Positions 18,950 to 27,670 of a stretch of 64,000 bases of DNA are shown here, in pieces. The notes beneath the pieces were generated by a model, which was not told the origin of the DNA, searched no databases, and was given only the letters and a program-made list of their open reading frames with translations. The number at the start of each line of letters is the position of its first letter. Position 1 is the first letter of the stretch. Source of the stretch: Kordiimonas gwangyangensis DSM 19435 = JCM 12864 (GTDB lineage: Bacteria; Pseudomonadota; Alphaproteobacteria; Sphingomonadales; Kordiimonadaceae); contig NZ_AQXF01000002.1 in assembly GCF_000375545.1 (NCBI RefSeq), positions 615,830 to 679,829 on the forward strand, read 5' to 3'. The translations under genes were made by a program, and so were the position numbers.

Positions 18950-19611
18950 TACTTTTCTCCTGTAAGGCGCGCGAGAAGCGCACCTGCGGCGGCCTGTTCC
19001 GCCTGCCGCTTGGCACCACCTGTGGCGATTTCCTCGCCGTGGCCCTCAACCATCGCGGCGATGGTGAATTCTGGATTATGATCCGGTCCGGTACGTTCGA
19101 CCAGCTTATATTGCGGCAGCGCAACCGCGCGTGCCTGGCACCATTCCTGAAGGAGGGTCTTGGCGTCCTTGAACGCGCTTGGGCCTTCCTTCATGAGCGG
19201 CGCCCAGTGTTTGCGGATGAAGGCGCTAGCCACATCAAACCCGCCATCAAGATACATCGCGCCGATGACTGCTTCCGTCACGTCCGACTGGATGGCTTCT
19301 TTTTCGCGCGTGCCTTCAGCCTCAGCACCCGGCGTCAGCTTGAGCGATGACATAAGGCCAAGGTGGCAGGCCATCTCCGCCAAAGTCTCCCTGCGCACGA
19401 GCGCGGTGAAACGGCGGTTGAGCTTGCCTTCTGCCTCTCCCGGATAGGCTTCAAGCAGCCACGTGGCGATCACGAGGCCCAGCACGCGGTCGCCGAGGAA
19501 TTCAAGGCGCTGATAGTTGTGCGTACCGGAGAGTGAAGGGTGGGTCAGCGCTTCCTCGAGATAACTCGGTTTCTGGAAGGTGTAGCCCGCAATGGTCACC
19601 GGCCCGCTCAT
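18949..19611 (-). CDS. rnc: Ribonuclease III
   Basis: 220 residues. RNase III cuts double-stranded RNA, including the rRNA precursor. The catalytic signature RLEFLGDRVLGLVI lies near residue 35 and is followed by the second acidic cluster, then a double-stranded RNA-binding domain at the C-terminus that ends in an Ala-rich helix. It overlaps era by one base downstream and pdxJ by four bases upstream. In most alphaproteobacteria acpS and lepB lie between pdxJ and rnc; they are missing here. Confidence 0.96.
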   Translation of the reverse strand: MSGPVTIAGYTFQKPSYLEEALTHPSLSGTHNYQRLEFLGDRVLGLVIATWLLEAYPGEAEGKLNRRFTALVRRETLAEMACHLGLMSSLKLTPGAEAEGTREKEAIQSDVTEAVIGAMYLDGGFDVASAFIRKHWAPLMKEGPSAFKDAKTLLQEWCQARAVALPQYKLVERTGPDHNPEFTIAAMVEGHGEEIATGGAKRQAEQAAAGALLARLTGEK

Positions 19612-20342
19612 GCGCGTGCCTCGTCCATCAGGCGGCGCATTTCCGCGATCGACGCTTCAAGGCCATGGAAAATGGCTTCGCCGATCAGGAAGTGGCCGAT
19701 ATTCAGTTCCATCAGTTCCGGCATGGCGGCAATGGGGCCGACTGTCTCATACGCGAGGCCGTGGCCAGCGTGCATCTCAATACCCAGCGAATGGCCGTAT
19801 TGCACCGCTTTGCGGATACGCTCCAGCTCCTCCCGCTGCGGTTCGCCCACCAGTTCGCAGTAAGCGCCGGTGTGGATTTCCGTGACTGGTGCGCCAAGTG
19901 CCTTGGCGGCATCAAGCTGTTCTTTCGACGGATCGATAAACAGGCTCACACGCATACCAGCTTTACCGAGCGTGTCGACAAAAGGCTTGAGGCGGTCAAA
20001 CTGGCCAGCCACATCAAGGCCGCCCTCGGTCGTCAGTTCCTGACGTTTTTCTGGCACAAGGCAGGCTGCGTGTGGTTTGTGGCGGAGCGCGATTTCAAGC
20101 ATCTCTTCCGTCGCCGCCATCTCGAAGTTGAGGGGAACGGTAAGAACATCCGAAAGCGCCGCGATATCTTCGTCGGAGATGTGCCGACGGTCTTCGCGCA
20201 GGTGCGCGGTGATACCGTCAGCGCCCGCACGCACAGCAAGGCCTGCCGCACGGACAGGATCGGGGTGCCTGATGCCACGGGCATTCCGGATGGTTGCCAC
20301 ATGGTCAATATTCACGCCAAGGCGCAATTTATTCCTTCTCAT
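19608..20342 (-). CDS. pdxJ: Pyridoxine 5'-phosphate synthase
   Basis: 244 residues. PdxJ condenses 1-deoxyxylulose 5-phosphate with 3-amino-2-oxopropyl phosphate in the DXP-dependent vitamin B6 route. The N-terminal LGVNIDHVATIRNAR, the REDRRHISDED loop and the AGHGL motif are family marks with the catalytic His and Glu residues. Its stop overlaps the rnc start by four bases. Confidence 0.96.
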   Translation of the reverse strand: MRRNKLRLGVNIDHVATIRNARGIRHPDPVRAAGLAVRAGADGITAHLREDRRHISDEDIAALSDVLTVPLNFEMAATEEMLEIALRHKPHAACLVPEKRQELTTEGGLDVAGQFDRLKPFVDTLGKAGMRVSLFIDPSKEQLDAAKALGAPVTEIHTGAYCELVGEPQREELERIRKAVQYGHSLGIEMHAGHGLAYETVGPIAAMPELMELNIGHFLIGEAIFHGLEASIAEMRRLMDEARA

Positions 20343-20354
20343 AACCTGCCTTTT

Positions 20355-20933
20355 TTACGCCTCGGGGTTCGTGGATGCGAGACGTGCTTTTTTTTCTTGT
20401 AACCTTAGTTGCCGCGCTGCGCGATATCCGCTAAGAAGGGCTTTGAACGAAAAATAGAACAGAAGCCACACGATTATCGCAATCGGCACGCCGCCTACAA
20501 TAAGCGGAAAAACAACTGGCAGGAAAGAGGATAGATACTCAAAAGGTGCATCAAGGAGTGCATCCCAGCTCCAGCTTGGCACATGTCCGGCCACATGTTC
20601 ACCAAGCAGAAGCGAGCCCACCTGCCCCGTAAGCGCAAAAATAAACGGGAAAGTCCACGGATTTCCCACCGCTGTCCCGATGGCAGAGGCCACCAGATTA
20701 CCACGCACCGCCCAAGCCACCGCAAAGCCCATCAGGAAGTGAAGGCCAAGGAACGGGGTGAAGGAAACCGCGGCCCCCGAGGCCACGCCCGCCGCAATGG
20801 AGTGCGTGGTGCCCGGCAGGCGCGCAATGCGGTGCCATGTGTAGATGGCTGCGCGCTTCCAGCCTGACCGGGGCCACAGGAAACCTGCAACCTTCCGCCA
20901 AGTTGTAAGTGCTACGCGCCGCCGAAACAGCAT
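20355..20933 (-). CDS. DUF2062 membrane protein
   Basis: 192 residues with three or four hydrophobic segments. The core FTPFLGLHFLMGF and the TAVGNPWTFPFIF motif are typical of DUF2062 proteins, which are common near pyrE/pdxJ in alphaproteobacteria and have no settled function. It lies 12 bp upstream of pdxJ and 15 bp downstream of pyrE, inside the housekeeping operon. Confidence 0.88.
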   Translation of the reverse strand: MLFRRRVALTTWRKVAGFLWPRSGWKRAAIYTWHRIARLPGTTHSIAAGVASGAAVSFTPFLGLHFLMGFAVAWAVRGNLVASAIGTAVGNPWTFPFIFALTGQVGSLLLGEHVAGHVPSWSWDALLDAPFEYLSSFLPVVFPLIVGGVPIAIIVWLLFYFSFKALLSGYRAARQLRLQEKKARLASTNPEA

Positions 20934-20948
20934 GGTTGGTTTCCTGTT

Positions 20949-21533
20949 CTAGGACTTGAGGCCCCGGCTACCCGGCTTGATGGCCGGAATGGCCTTGAGC
21001 TCATCCGGCAGGGCATCAGGTGAATAGGTCGGTGCATCAATGGTCACAAGCGCGGTGATGGGTGCCCCAACGTCCGCCTTGCCGCCGGAACGGTTGATAA
21101 GCGCACCGGCTGCCACAACATTACCACCCCATTCGTTAATGGTTTTGATGCATTCGCGCGACGAAAGACCGGTGGTGATCACGTCTTCCATCATCAGGAT
21201 GCGGGCGCCTTCCGGGATTTCAAAGCCGCGGCGCAGGGCAAACTCGCCCTCCACACGTTCGGTAAAGATACCGTTTACGCCAAGCTGGCGCGCAACTTCA
21301 TAACCCACGATCACGCCACCCATGGCCGGGCTGACCACGAGGTCGATTTCAACGCCGGTGGCTCGCAGCTTGTCCGCGAAGGCCGCACAAAGGCGACCGG
21401 CACGCGCCGGGTCCATCAGCACACGCGCGCACTGAAGGTAAACGCTGCTGTGCAGGCCGGAAGACAGCTTGAAGTGACCTTCAAGAAGGGCACCGGCTGC
21501 GCGAAATTCATCGAGAACCATTTCCTGATCCAT
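20949..21533 (-). CDS. pyrE: Orotate phosphoribosyltransferase
   Basis: 194 residues. PyrE joins orotate to PRPP to make OMP in pyrimidine synthesis. The PRPP loop reads ILMMEDVITTGLSS, the type I phosphoribosyltransferase signature, and the N-terminal FKLSSGLHS motif binds orotate. I chose ATG 21533 because AGGAGC lies at good spacing; a longer frame from 21566 has no support. The other pyr genes here (pyrB, pyrC') are 30 kb away. Confidence 0.95.
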   Translation of the reverse strand: MDQEMVLDEFRAAGALLEGHFKLSSGLHSSVYLQCARVLMDPARAGRLCAAFADKLRATGVEIDLVVSPAMGGVIVGYEVARQLGVNGIFTERVEGEFALRRGFEIPEGARILMMEDVITTGLSSRECIKTINEWGGNVVAAGALINRSGGKADVGAPITALVTIDAPTYSPDALPDELKAIPAIKPGSRGLKS

Positions 21534-21635
21534 GGGTCTTGCTCCTGTGGCTGGGAATGCGGTCAAAATACCTTAGTGGCGCGGATAGAGCCACCGCCCC
21601 GCGCCGTCAAGAAAAATCACTGTAGTGCGACGCTT

Positions 21636-23777
21636 TTAACCCGCGACGCGGTCAACGCGGCTGATGACCCGGCTAACTCTCAGTGCACGGCTGATGTCAT
21701 TGAGGTGCTTCACATCGCGCACTTCCACGTCAACAATCATGATATAGAACTCGGGGTCACGCTCGGGGATCACGAGGTTCGAGATATTGCCGCCGCCCTT
21801 CGAGACCGTTGCAGCAATCGCTGCAAGCGCACCGCGTTCGTTCACCACTTCAAGGCGCAGGCGCCCCGCGTAGAAGGCGTTGTCCTTGTCGTCATCTTCC
21901 CAGCGCAGGTCGATCCAGAGGTCGGGCCGGTCGTCATAATCCTTCAGCGTGCCACAGTCGATGGTGTGGATTTCAGCGCCCTTGCCCGGCACACGAATGC
22001 CCACAATACGGTCACCCCGCACCGGGTGGCAGCAGTCCGCAAAATGCACCGCGCCTTCTTTCATGCCGGAAATCGGGATTGCGTTATCATCCACCGCTTC
22101 CCAGTCATGGTGCACTGTGGGCAGTCCCTCCCCACGCGCATCTTCCTTGAAGCCCGGGAAGGCCGCGCGCAGGATTTCATCTTCCTGCAAGGTGCCCTGC
22201 CCCACGAGCGCATAAAGCATGTCAGCGTCATCAAGGTTCAACACCTTGGCGGCCTGCACGATCACCTGGCTTGAGAAATCAAGGCCATTGCGGCGGCAGG
22301 CTTTCTCAATGAGCGTTTTACCAAGGTGGCTGTATTCCACCCTTTCCTTGGATTTGACGTGGCGGCGGATGGCGGCGCGGGCGCGACCTGTTGCCACAAA
22401 ACTTTCCCAGCGCGGCGACGGTGACTGGCCCTTTGACGTCAGGATCTGGACCTGATCACCGTTTTCAATCTGATGACGAAGCGGGACCATGCGGCCATTC
22501 ACCTTCGCGCCCACACAGTGGTCACCCACTTCGGTATGCACCGCATAGGCAAAATCAACGGTCGAGGAACCGCGCGGCAGCGAGATCAATTCGCCCTTCG
22601 GGGTGAAGCAGAACACCTTGTCCTGGAACATCTCAAGCTTGGTATGCTCAAGGAATTCCTCAGGGTCGTTTGTGTGTTCAAGAATTTCCAGAAGTTCGCG
22701 TACCCAGCGGTATTGCGAGCCTTCCACATTGTCAGCCTGCTGCTTGTACTGCCAGTGCGCGGCCACACCAAGCTCAGCTTGCTCATGCATTTTGTGGGTC
22801 CGGAGCTGGACTTCAAGCCTATGGTTCTGCGGCCCCATCACCGTGGTGTGGATCGAGCGGTAGAAGTTGCGCTTGGGCGTCGAAATATAGTCCTTGAAGC
22901 GGCCCGGCACCATCGGGAAGCGCTGGTGCACGATGCCGAGCGCGCGGTAACAGGTGTCCACATCGTCTACCTTGATGCGGAAAGCCATCACGTCAGACAG
23001 TTGCTCGAACGAAATGTTCTGCCGCTCCATCTTGCGCCAAATGGAATACGGGCGCTTGATGCGGCCGCTGACATTGGCGCTGATGCCATGTTCTTCCATC
23101 AGTTTCGTGAGCGCGCCGACCATGTCTTTCTCAAGGTCCGGGCTTTCCTCAATGAGGTAATGCAGGCGCGCGTTGATGGATTCCATCGCTTCGGGGTCAA
23201 TATGCTGGAACGAAAGATGTTCCAGCTCGTCCTTCATGGCGTGCATGCCGATACGCTCGGCGAGCGGCGCATAAATCTCCATGGTTTCCATGGCAATGCG
23301 GCGGCGCTTCTCCGGCTTTTTGATATAAAAAAGTGTGCGCATATTGTGCAAACGGTCGGCAAGCTTGACGAGAAGCACGCGAATATCGTTCGACATGGCC
23401 AGCAGGAACTTGCGGAAGTTCTCAGCCTGGCGCAGGCTTTCGGTCTGCATCTCAATCTTGGAAAGCTTGGTAACGCCGTCCACCAGTTCGGCCACCTTGG
23501 GGCCAAACAGCTCTTCAATCTCGGGGATTGTCGCGACCGTATCCTCAACCACGTCATGCAAAAGCGCGGTCGCAATGGTGTTGCAGTCAAGCTTCATGTC
23601 CGTGAGGATACCCGCCACTTCAAGCGGGTGGGAGAAATACGGGTCACCAGACGCCCGTATCTGCGTACCGTGCGCCTTCATGGCAAACACATAGGCCCGG
23701 TTCAGAAGGGCTTCATCTATGTTCTTGTCGTAGGCTCTGACTGTTTCAACTAGTTCAAACTGACGGATCACCGGCAC
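21636..23777 (-). CDS. rsh: Bifunctional (p)ppGpp synthetase/hydrolase (Rsh)
   Basis: 713 residues, the long RelA/SpoT form. The N-terminal HD hydrolase domain is intact, with SHPLEVAGIL and ALLHDVVEDT carrying the metal ligands. The synthetase domain has GRFKDYIS, SIHTTV and the EVQLRT motif with its catalytic Glu. TGS (about 390-450) and a C-terminal ACT domain follow. Both activities therefore look present, as in the single Rsh of alphaproteobacteria that controls the stringent response. The gene lies between rpoZ and pyrE in the expected order. Confidence 0.95.
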   Translation of the reverse strand: MPVIRQFELVETVRAYDKNIDEALLNRAYVFAMKAHGTQIRASGDPYFSHPLEVAGILTDMKLDCNTIATALLHDVVEDTVATIPEIEELFGPKVAELVDGVTKLSKIEMQTESLRQAENFRKFLLAMSNDIRVLLVKLADRLHNMRTLFYIKKPEKRRRIAMETMEIYAPLAERIGMHAMKDELEHLSFQHIDPEAMESINARLHYLIEESPDLEKDMVGALTKLMEEHGISANVSGRIKRPYSIWRKMERQNISFEQLSDVMAFRIKVDDVDTCYRALGIVHQRFPMVPGRFKDYISTPKRNFYRSIHTTVMGPQNHRLEVQLRTHKMHEQAELGVAAHWQYKQQADNVEGSQYRWVRELLEILEHTNDPEEFLEHTKLEMFQDKVFCFTPKGELISLPRGSSTVDFAYAVHTEVGDHCVGAKVNGRMVPLRHQIENGDQVQILTSKGQSPSPRWESFVATGRARAAIRRHVKSKERVEYSHLGKTLIEKACRRNGLDFSSQVIVQAAKVLNLDDADMLYALVGQGTLQEDEILRAAFPGFKEDARGEGLPTVHHDWEAVDDNAIPISGMKEGAVHFADCCHPVRGDRIVGIRVPGKGAEIHTIDCGTLKDYDDRPDLWIDLRWEDDDKDNAFYAGRLRLEVVNERGALAAIAATVSKGGGNISNLVIPERDPEFYIMIVDVEVRDVKHLNDISRALRVSRVISRVDRVAG

Positions 23778-23904
23778 GTTCCCATTTTACCCACCCGGCA
23801 GGACACAACACACTTGGGTGGCGCTTCTTGTTATCTTAAAGAAATAACTATTCCTGAGAATTTATCCAGCCCGTTATCACAAAATGAGGGGCCTTTTGCG
23901 CAAA

Positions 23905-23934
23905 GAAAAAGCCCGGTGTGTCCACCGGGCTTTT
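23905..23934 (-). terminator. Rho-independent terminator after rpoZ
   Basis: An 8-bp GC stem (GCCCGGTG 23911-23918 with CACCGGGC 23923-23930), four-base loop, extended by A/T pairs and followed on the minus strand by CTTTTTCTTTG. It separates rpoZ from rsh, so rsh needs its own promoter or read-through. Confidence 0.85.
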
Positions 23935-23962
23935 CAAATTCACAAACAGTGAAAAAGCGGGC

Positions 23963-24265
23963 TTATTCGCCTTTTTTCGCACCGTCTTCCATGCCAGCCA
24001 TAAGGATGGACAGATCAACCTCTTCCGGCTCATCCGATTCAACAACCTTGCGCATGCCATGGATGATGGCTTCCATCAGATTGTCTGCCACCACTTTTTC
24101 GTCTGCAATCTCGCGCAGGGCAACGACAGGGTTTTTGTCATTGTCGCGGTCAACTTCAAGCGGAGCGCCGCTCGAAATCTGGCGAGCGCGCTGTGCAGCC
24201 GACAGAACCAGATCAAACCGGTTGGTGACTTTGTCTACACAATCCTCAACGGTAACGCGAGCCAT
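23963..24265 (-). CDS. rpoZ: RNA polymerase omega subunit
   Basis: 100 residues. Omega helps fold beta-prime and, in many proteobacteria, forms part of a ppGpp site on RNA polymerase. The start [13 protein letters not shown] and the segment [15 protein letters not shown] are clear family signatures. ATG 24265 has GGAGAA upstream; a longer frame from 24349 is not supported. The acidic C-terminal tail is typical of alphaproteobacteria. It precedes rsh, linking the polymerase subunit with the ppGpp enzyme. Confidence 0.96.
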   Translation of the reverse strand: MARVTVEDCVDKVTNRFDLVLSAAQRARQISSGAPLEVDRDNDKNPVVALREIADEKVVADNLMEAIIHGMRKVVESDEPEEVDLSILMAGMEDGAKKGE

Positions 24266-24397
24266 GCTGTATTCTCCAAATTCTTGTTCAAAAGGGCGCG
24301 CCTGTGCGCCTGCCCTCGATACGAGCGCCCGCTTATACAGGGCAAGCATAAGCCTGTAAAGCGGTGAATCGCCCTATTTTGCGACATAGCCCGCGCC

Positions 24398-24979
24398 TTA
24401 GGCAAGTTTTTCGATGCCCTCGAACGCACCGTCCGCTTTTGCGTCAGCGGCCATGTCGCGCACTGTCTTGCCAAGCACCGGGTGCTGCCATGCAGGCGCG
24501 ATATCGAGAAGCGGCGCCAGCACAAATCCGCGCAGATGCAGGCGCGGGTGCGGTACCACGGGCTCCGGCAGGATGGCCGCAGGGTCCGCGCTCCCAGCCA
24601 CACTGCGCCACTGTGCAGCGTCCGGCAAGATAGCGTCACCATAAGCAAGCAGGTCGATGTCAAGCGGGCGGGCGGTCCAGCGGGCGGCTGGCATACGGCC
24701 GAACTCACGCTCGGTTTCCTGCGTGGCGGCTAGCACTTCATCAGCCGTCAGGCTGGTGCGGAAGTGGGCGGCGGCGTTCACGTAAGGCGGGCTGACAACA
24801 CCTTCCTCCAAGGTCACCGCTGGCGTACGGTAGTGGGCAGATGCGCTCACAAGCTCAAACCCGCGTGCCTCAAGCGCCGCGACGGCGGCGGCGATCGTCG
24901 CGCGCGGCTCCCCCGCCGGGGACGGCAAGTTACCACCAAACGCAAGTAGTATTTGAGTTTTTGTGACAGCTATAACCAT
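24398..24979 (-). CDS. folK: 2-amino-4-hydroxy-6-hydroxymethyldihydropteridine pyrophosphokinase
   Basis: About 193 residues. FolK transfers pyrophosphate from ATP to the pterin in folate synthesis. The N-terminal ILLAFGGNLP and the signature RWTARPLDIDLLAYGD identify it; PHPRLHLRGFVLAPL is the usual C-terminal motif. ATG 24979 is my best start, but its ribosome site is weak and the frame stays open upstream to 25018. The gene is divergent from the NYN nuclease gene and lies 130 bp before rpoZ. Confidence 0.93.
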   Translation of the reverse strand: MVIAVTKTQILLAFGGNLPSPAGEPRATIAAAVAALEARGFELVSASAHYRTPAVTLEEGVVSPPYVNAAAHFRTSLTADEVLAATQETEREFGRMPAARWTARPLDIDLLAYGDAILPDAAQWRSVAGSADPAAILPEPVVPHPRLHLRGFVLAPLLDIAPAWQHPVLGKTVRDMAADAKADGAFEGIEKLA

Positions 24980-25126
24980 ATAACAATTACTTGATCGCCC
25001 CCTTGTGGCACTGGACATATAACGCCATATTTACCATTAATTAACGGCGTGGCTGGATGCTTGTATTCTCTGCATTCCTGTTTTGTCACGCAGACTTATA
25101 TTTTTATTTTATGATTGGACCAAGCG

Positions 25127-25729
25127 ATGATTTTCTATCCCGAGGAACGCCTCGCGCTGTTCATAGACGGCGCAAATCTCTACGCGACTGCCCGTGCCCT
25201 AGACATGGAAATCGACTATAAAAGCCTGCGCGCCCATTTCTCGAAACAGGCCCGGCTCATTCGTGCATTTTATTATACCGCCATTCTTGAGGATCAGGAA
25301 TATTCGCCGCTGCGCCCGCTTATTGACTGGCTGGACTATAACGGCTTCACCCTTGTGACCAAGCCTGTGAAGGAATTCACCGACGAACATGGCCGCCGCA
25401 AGATCAAAGGCAACATGGATATCGAGATTGCGGTTGATATGCTCAATATCGCCGAGGCGCTTGACCATGTAGTGCTGTTCTCCGGCGACGGGGACTTCCG
25501 CCGCCTCCTCGAGGCTGTGCAGCGTAAAGGCGTGCGCGCGACCGTCGTCAGCTCCAATTCCACGCAGCCTTCGATGATTGCCGATGAACTGCGCCGTCAG
25601 GCTGACCAATTTGTCGACCTTGAGGACCTGCGCGGCATCATTGGCCGCAAAGGTAGCGGCCACCGCCGCCCGGAAACGCCGGCATTTGACGCAGGGTTTG
25701 AGGAACAGCTTGAGAGTCAACACGCTTAA
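25127..25729 (+). CDS. NYN domain (LabA/DUF88-type) putative ribonuclease
   Basis: 200 residues. The PIN-like NYN fold shows acidic residues in LFIDGANLY near the N-terminus, in KGNMDIEIAVDM, and in LFSGDGDFRRLL, which together form the metal site of these RNases. Members of the LabA/NicB group are common next to folK and smpB in alphaproteobacteria; their substrate is unknown. I chose ATG 25127 with GGA seven bases upstream; TTG 25115 is possible. It is a single-gene unit with its own terminator. Confidence 0.9.
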   Translation: MIFYPEERLALFIDGANLYATARALDMEIDYKSLRAHFSKQARLIRAFYYTAILEDQEYSPLRPLIDWLDYNGFTLVTKPVKEFTDEHGRRKIKGNMDIEIAVDMLNIAEALDHVVLFSGDGDFRRLLEAVQRKGVRATVVSSNSTQPSMIADELRRQADQFVDLEDLRGIIGRKGSGHRRPETPAFDAGFEEQLESQHA

Positions 25730-25748
25730 AAGCTCAAGCCAGAGCGAA

Positions 25749-25775
25749 AAAAGGCGGCCATCATTGCCGCCTTTT
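25749..25775 (+). terminator. Rho-independent terminator after NYN gene
   Basis: Perfect 10-bp stem AAAAGGCGGC (25749-25758) with GCCGCCTTTT (25766-25775), seven-base loop, ending in TTTTGTT. It lies 20 bp after the stop codon. Confidence 0.88.
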
Positions 25776-25789
25776 GTTATTTATGGCCC

Positions 25790-26455
25790 ATGATCAAATC
25801 GTCCCGCACAGCAAAAGCGATGAAGCCGGAACCCGATGTAGGGTGCCGCAAGTGCCCGCGCCTTGTGAAATTCAGACGCCAGAACGAGAAGCTTTATCCC
25901 GACTATTTCAACGGTGCGGTCTCAAGCTTCGGCGACGCTGACGCCCGCATCCTTGTGCTTGGCCTCGCACCGGGCTTGCAGGGAGCGAACAAAACCGGAC
26001 GGCCCTTCACCGGCGATTTTTCCGGCGTACTATTGTTCAAATGCCTTGCTACCATGGGCTGGACTGTGGGTGAAAACGGCAATCATGCCGATGACGGGCT
26101 GGCACTCAAGGATGTCATGATCACTAATGCGGTGCGCTGTGTGCCGCCTGAAAACAAGCCGACGGGGCCGGAGGTGAACAACTGCCGTCCATATCTCATG
26201 GCACGGATGCACGCCCTGCCCCGCCTCAAGGTCATATTCGCGCTAGGCAAAGTGGCGCACGATAGCGCTGTGCGCACGTTCGGCTTCAAGCTTGCGGACT
26301 ATAAGTTTGCGCACGCCGCAGTACACCAACTCCCCAACGGTCTTACGCTCGTCGATACCTATCACTGCTCGCGCTATAATGTGAATACCGGCCGCCTGAC
26401 CGAAGAGATGTTCATGGATGCACTGAAAACTGCAGCCCGCGCGCTTCAACCCTGA
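25790..26455 (+). CDS. Family 5 uracil-DNA glycosylase (UdgB type, 4Fe-4S)
   Basis: 221 residues. These iron-sulfur glycosylases remove uracil, and often hypoxanthine, from DNA. Four cysteines in the expected order (Cys19, Cys22, Cys117, Cys132) would hold the cluster. Motif A GLAPGLQGANKTGRPFTGD and the tail YNVNTGRLT are specific to family 5. The second active-site motif reads HCS where the best-known enzymes have HPS. The start is uncertain: ATG 25790 follows the NYN terminator, and ATG 25820 is also possible but would remain before the cluster. Confidence 0.9.
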   Translation: MIKSSRTAKAMKPEPDVGCRKCPRLVKFRRQNEKLYPDYFNGAVSSFGDADARILVLGLAPGLQGANKTGRPFTGDFSGVLLFKCLATMGWTVGENGNHADDGLALKDVMITNAVRCVPPENKPTGPEVNNCRPYLMARMHALPRLKVIFALGKVAHDSAVRTFGFKLADYKFAHAAVHQLPNGLTLVDTYHCSRYNVNTGRLTEEMFMDALKTAARALQP

Positions 26456-26878
26456 CTGCAGACACGAGTACGGCGACAACCTGGGGGATTGTCGCCGCGC
26501 GTACTCGAAACTGAGAATATGATGCTTTACTCTATACTCTCGGGCCCAACCCGGGGGACTGCTCAGGTCCCGGGGAGCACCCCTTGACGGATAGCTGTTC
26601 CGCCGTAACTGCCCTAACGCTTGGGCGACGGCACCGCGAATATCCGGCAAATGATCGAGGGGAGGAACTTGCCTCGGACATTTGGTGCCCTTGTCCCGTG
26701 CGTCTGGCAACGCCCGGTACATCTCCATACCACCAGAAATTCCTTAAAATTCGCCTAAAGCTACCAGATATGCCAGAAACGGCTTATGATAGAATGACTT
26801 GGAAAAGCTACCGGGAATTGCAGCGCGCACAAAAACCGGATAGAATCGGGTTGGGGCTGACAGAAGGAAAACGGCATC
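26456..26878. other. Gene-free stretch with four consecutive hairpins
   Basis: No convincing protein frame fills these 423 bases. By eye there are four inverted repeats in a row: 26465-26507 (CGAGTACG pairs CGTACTCG, then GCGACAA pairs TTGTCGC), 26550-26574 (GGGAC pairs GTCCC, capped by outer CCC/GGG), 26602-26632 (GCCGT pairs ACGGC, GCCC pairs GGGC) and 26648-26684 (CAAATG pairs CATTTG, CGAGG pairs CCTCG). None has a T-run. The stretch may be a structured 5' leader of the cNMP-FHA gene, or a small RNA on either strand. The last 190 bases before ATG 26879 are less structured and end with AGAAGGAAAA, a good ribosome site. Confidence 0.45.
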
Positions 26879-27670
26879 ATGACCGATACTGCCAGTATGG
26901 GGGAACAAATCCGCTTCCATGTCGGGGACACCATCTACGAGCAGGACAGCGCGTCAGACGGTGTGTACATGATTTTGGATGGCCAGGTCGAGATCTGGCG
27001 ACATGAAGGCGACACCGGACACCATATTGCATCCTTAGGCGGCGGCGAACTTCTTGGTGAAGTCAGCGTTATTGAACGCAAGAACCATTCGGTAACCGCA
27101 AAAGCGTCCAAAGTTACCACTGCCCTTTTCATCTCAGCTGAAGCTTTCCGCAAAAGCTTCTCTGACCCGCTGGTGCGCCATGTGGTGCACACACTTGCCA
27201 CACGCCTGCGCAGTTCCTATGCCATCAAGGAAGCGATTGAAGGCTCTACGGAACTGAAAGCCCACCACTTCAAAAGCAGCAAGCCCACGATTGAAGGACT
27301 ATCCCGCGTGGTGGCAGACAAACTGCTGACATTTGTGGAACTGACTGAATTCCCCTTCACCATTGGCAACGTTGCCTCACGCGACGGGCACTGTGTCATC
27401 AGCCCGCTCAGCCTCAAGGTGCCGCTCAAAGGCGTATCCGAACTTGCAGACAATCATTTTGAGATTGTCCGGCGCGACGGCGCGTTGTGGGTGCGTGACC
27501 TTGGCGCGCCGCAAGGCACGCTCGTGAACGGTGAGAAGCTCGGTAAATATACCCTGAAAGCCACGGCGAAGCTGAAAGTTGGGCGTAATCAGGTCGTGGC
27601 TGGTGGGCCCGATAGCCCGGTGCGGTTCCTCATCAGTATTCCGCCAGCTGAGGATATCGACCTCGGCTAA
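26879..27670 (+). CDS. Cyclic nucleotide-binding domain fused to an FHA-like domain
   Basis: 263 residues, no signal or membrane segment. Residues about 10-110 form a cNMP-binding beta-barrel of the CRP type: the opening [20 protein letters not shown] and [13 protein letters not shown] are clear, although the phosphate-binding Arg of cAMP binders is not evident. Residues about 160-255 resemble a forkhead-associated phosphothreonine-binding fold, with [15 protein letters not shown] and [10 protein letters not shown]. There is no helix-turn-helix, so it is not a CRP-type regulator. It probably links a small-molecule signal to a phosphoprotein. It converges with smpB with a 4-bp overlap. Confidence 0.8.
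   Translation: MTDTASMGEQIRFHVGDTIYEQDSASDGVYMILDGQVEIWRHEGDTGHHIASLGGGELLGEVSVIERKNHSVTAKASKVTTALFISAEAFRKSFSDPLVRHVVHTLATRLRSSYAIKEAIEGSTELKAHHFKSSKPTIEGLSRVVADKLLTFVELTEFPFTIGNVASRDGHCVISPLSLKVPLKGVSELADNHFEIVRRDGALWVRDLGAPQGTLVNGEKLGKYTLKATAKLKVGRNQVVAGGPDSPVRFLISIPPAEDIDLG

Noticed and set aside
17666-19081. Plus-strand open frame (471 codons) opposite recO, era and rnc
   Set aside because: Covers three overlapping essential genes on the other strand; clear shadow.
26541-26600. Resemblance to the SRP RNA motif (CTCAGGTCC followed by GGGGAGCA)
   Set aside because: The conserved tetraloop and symmetric internal loop of SRP RNA cannot be built from this sequence; the likeness is limited to a few bases.
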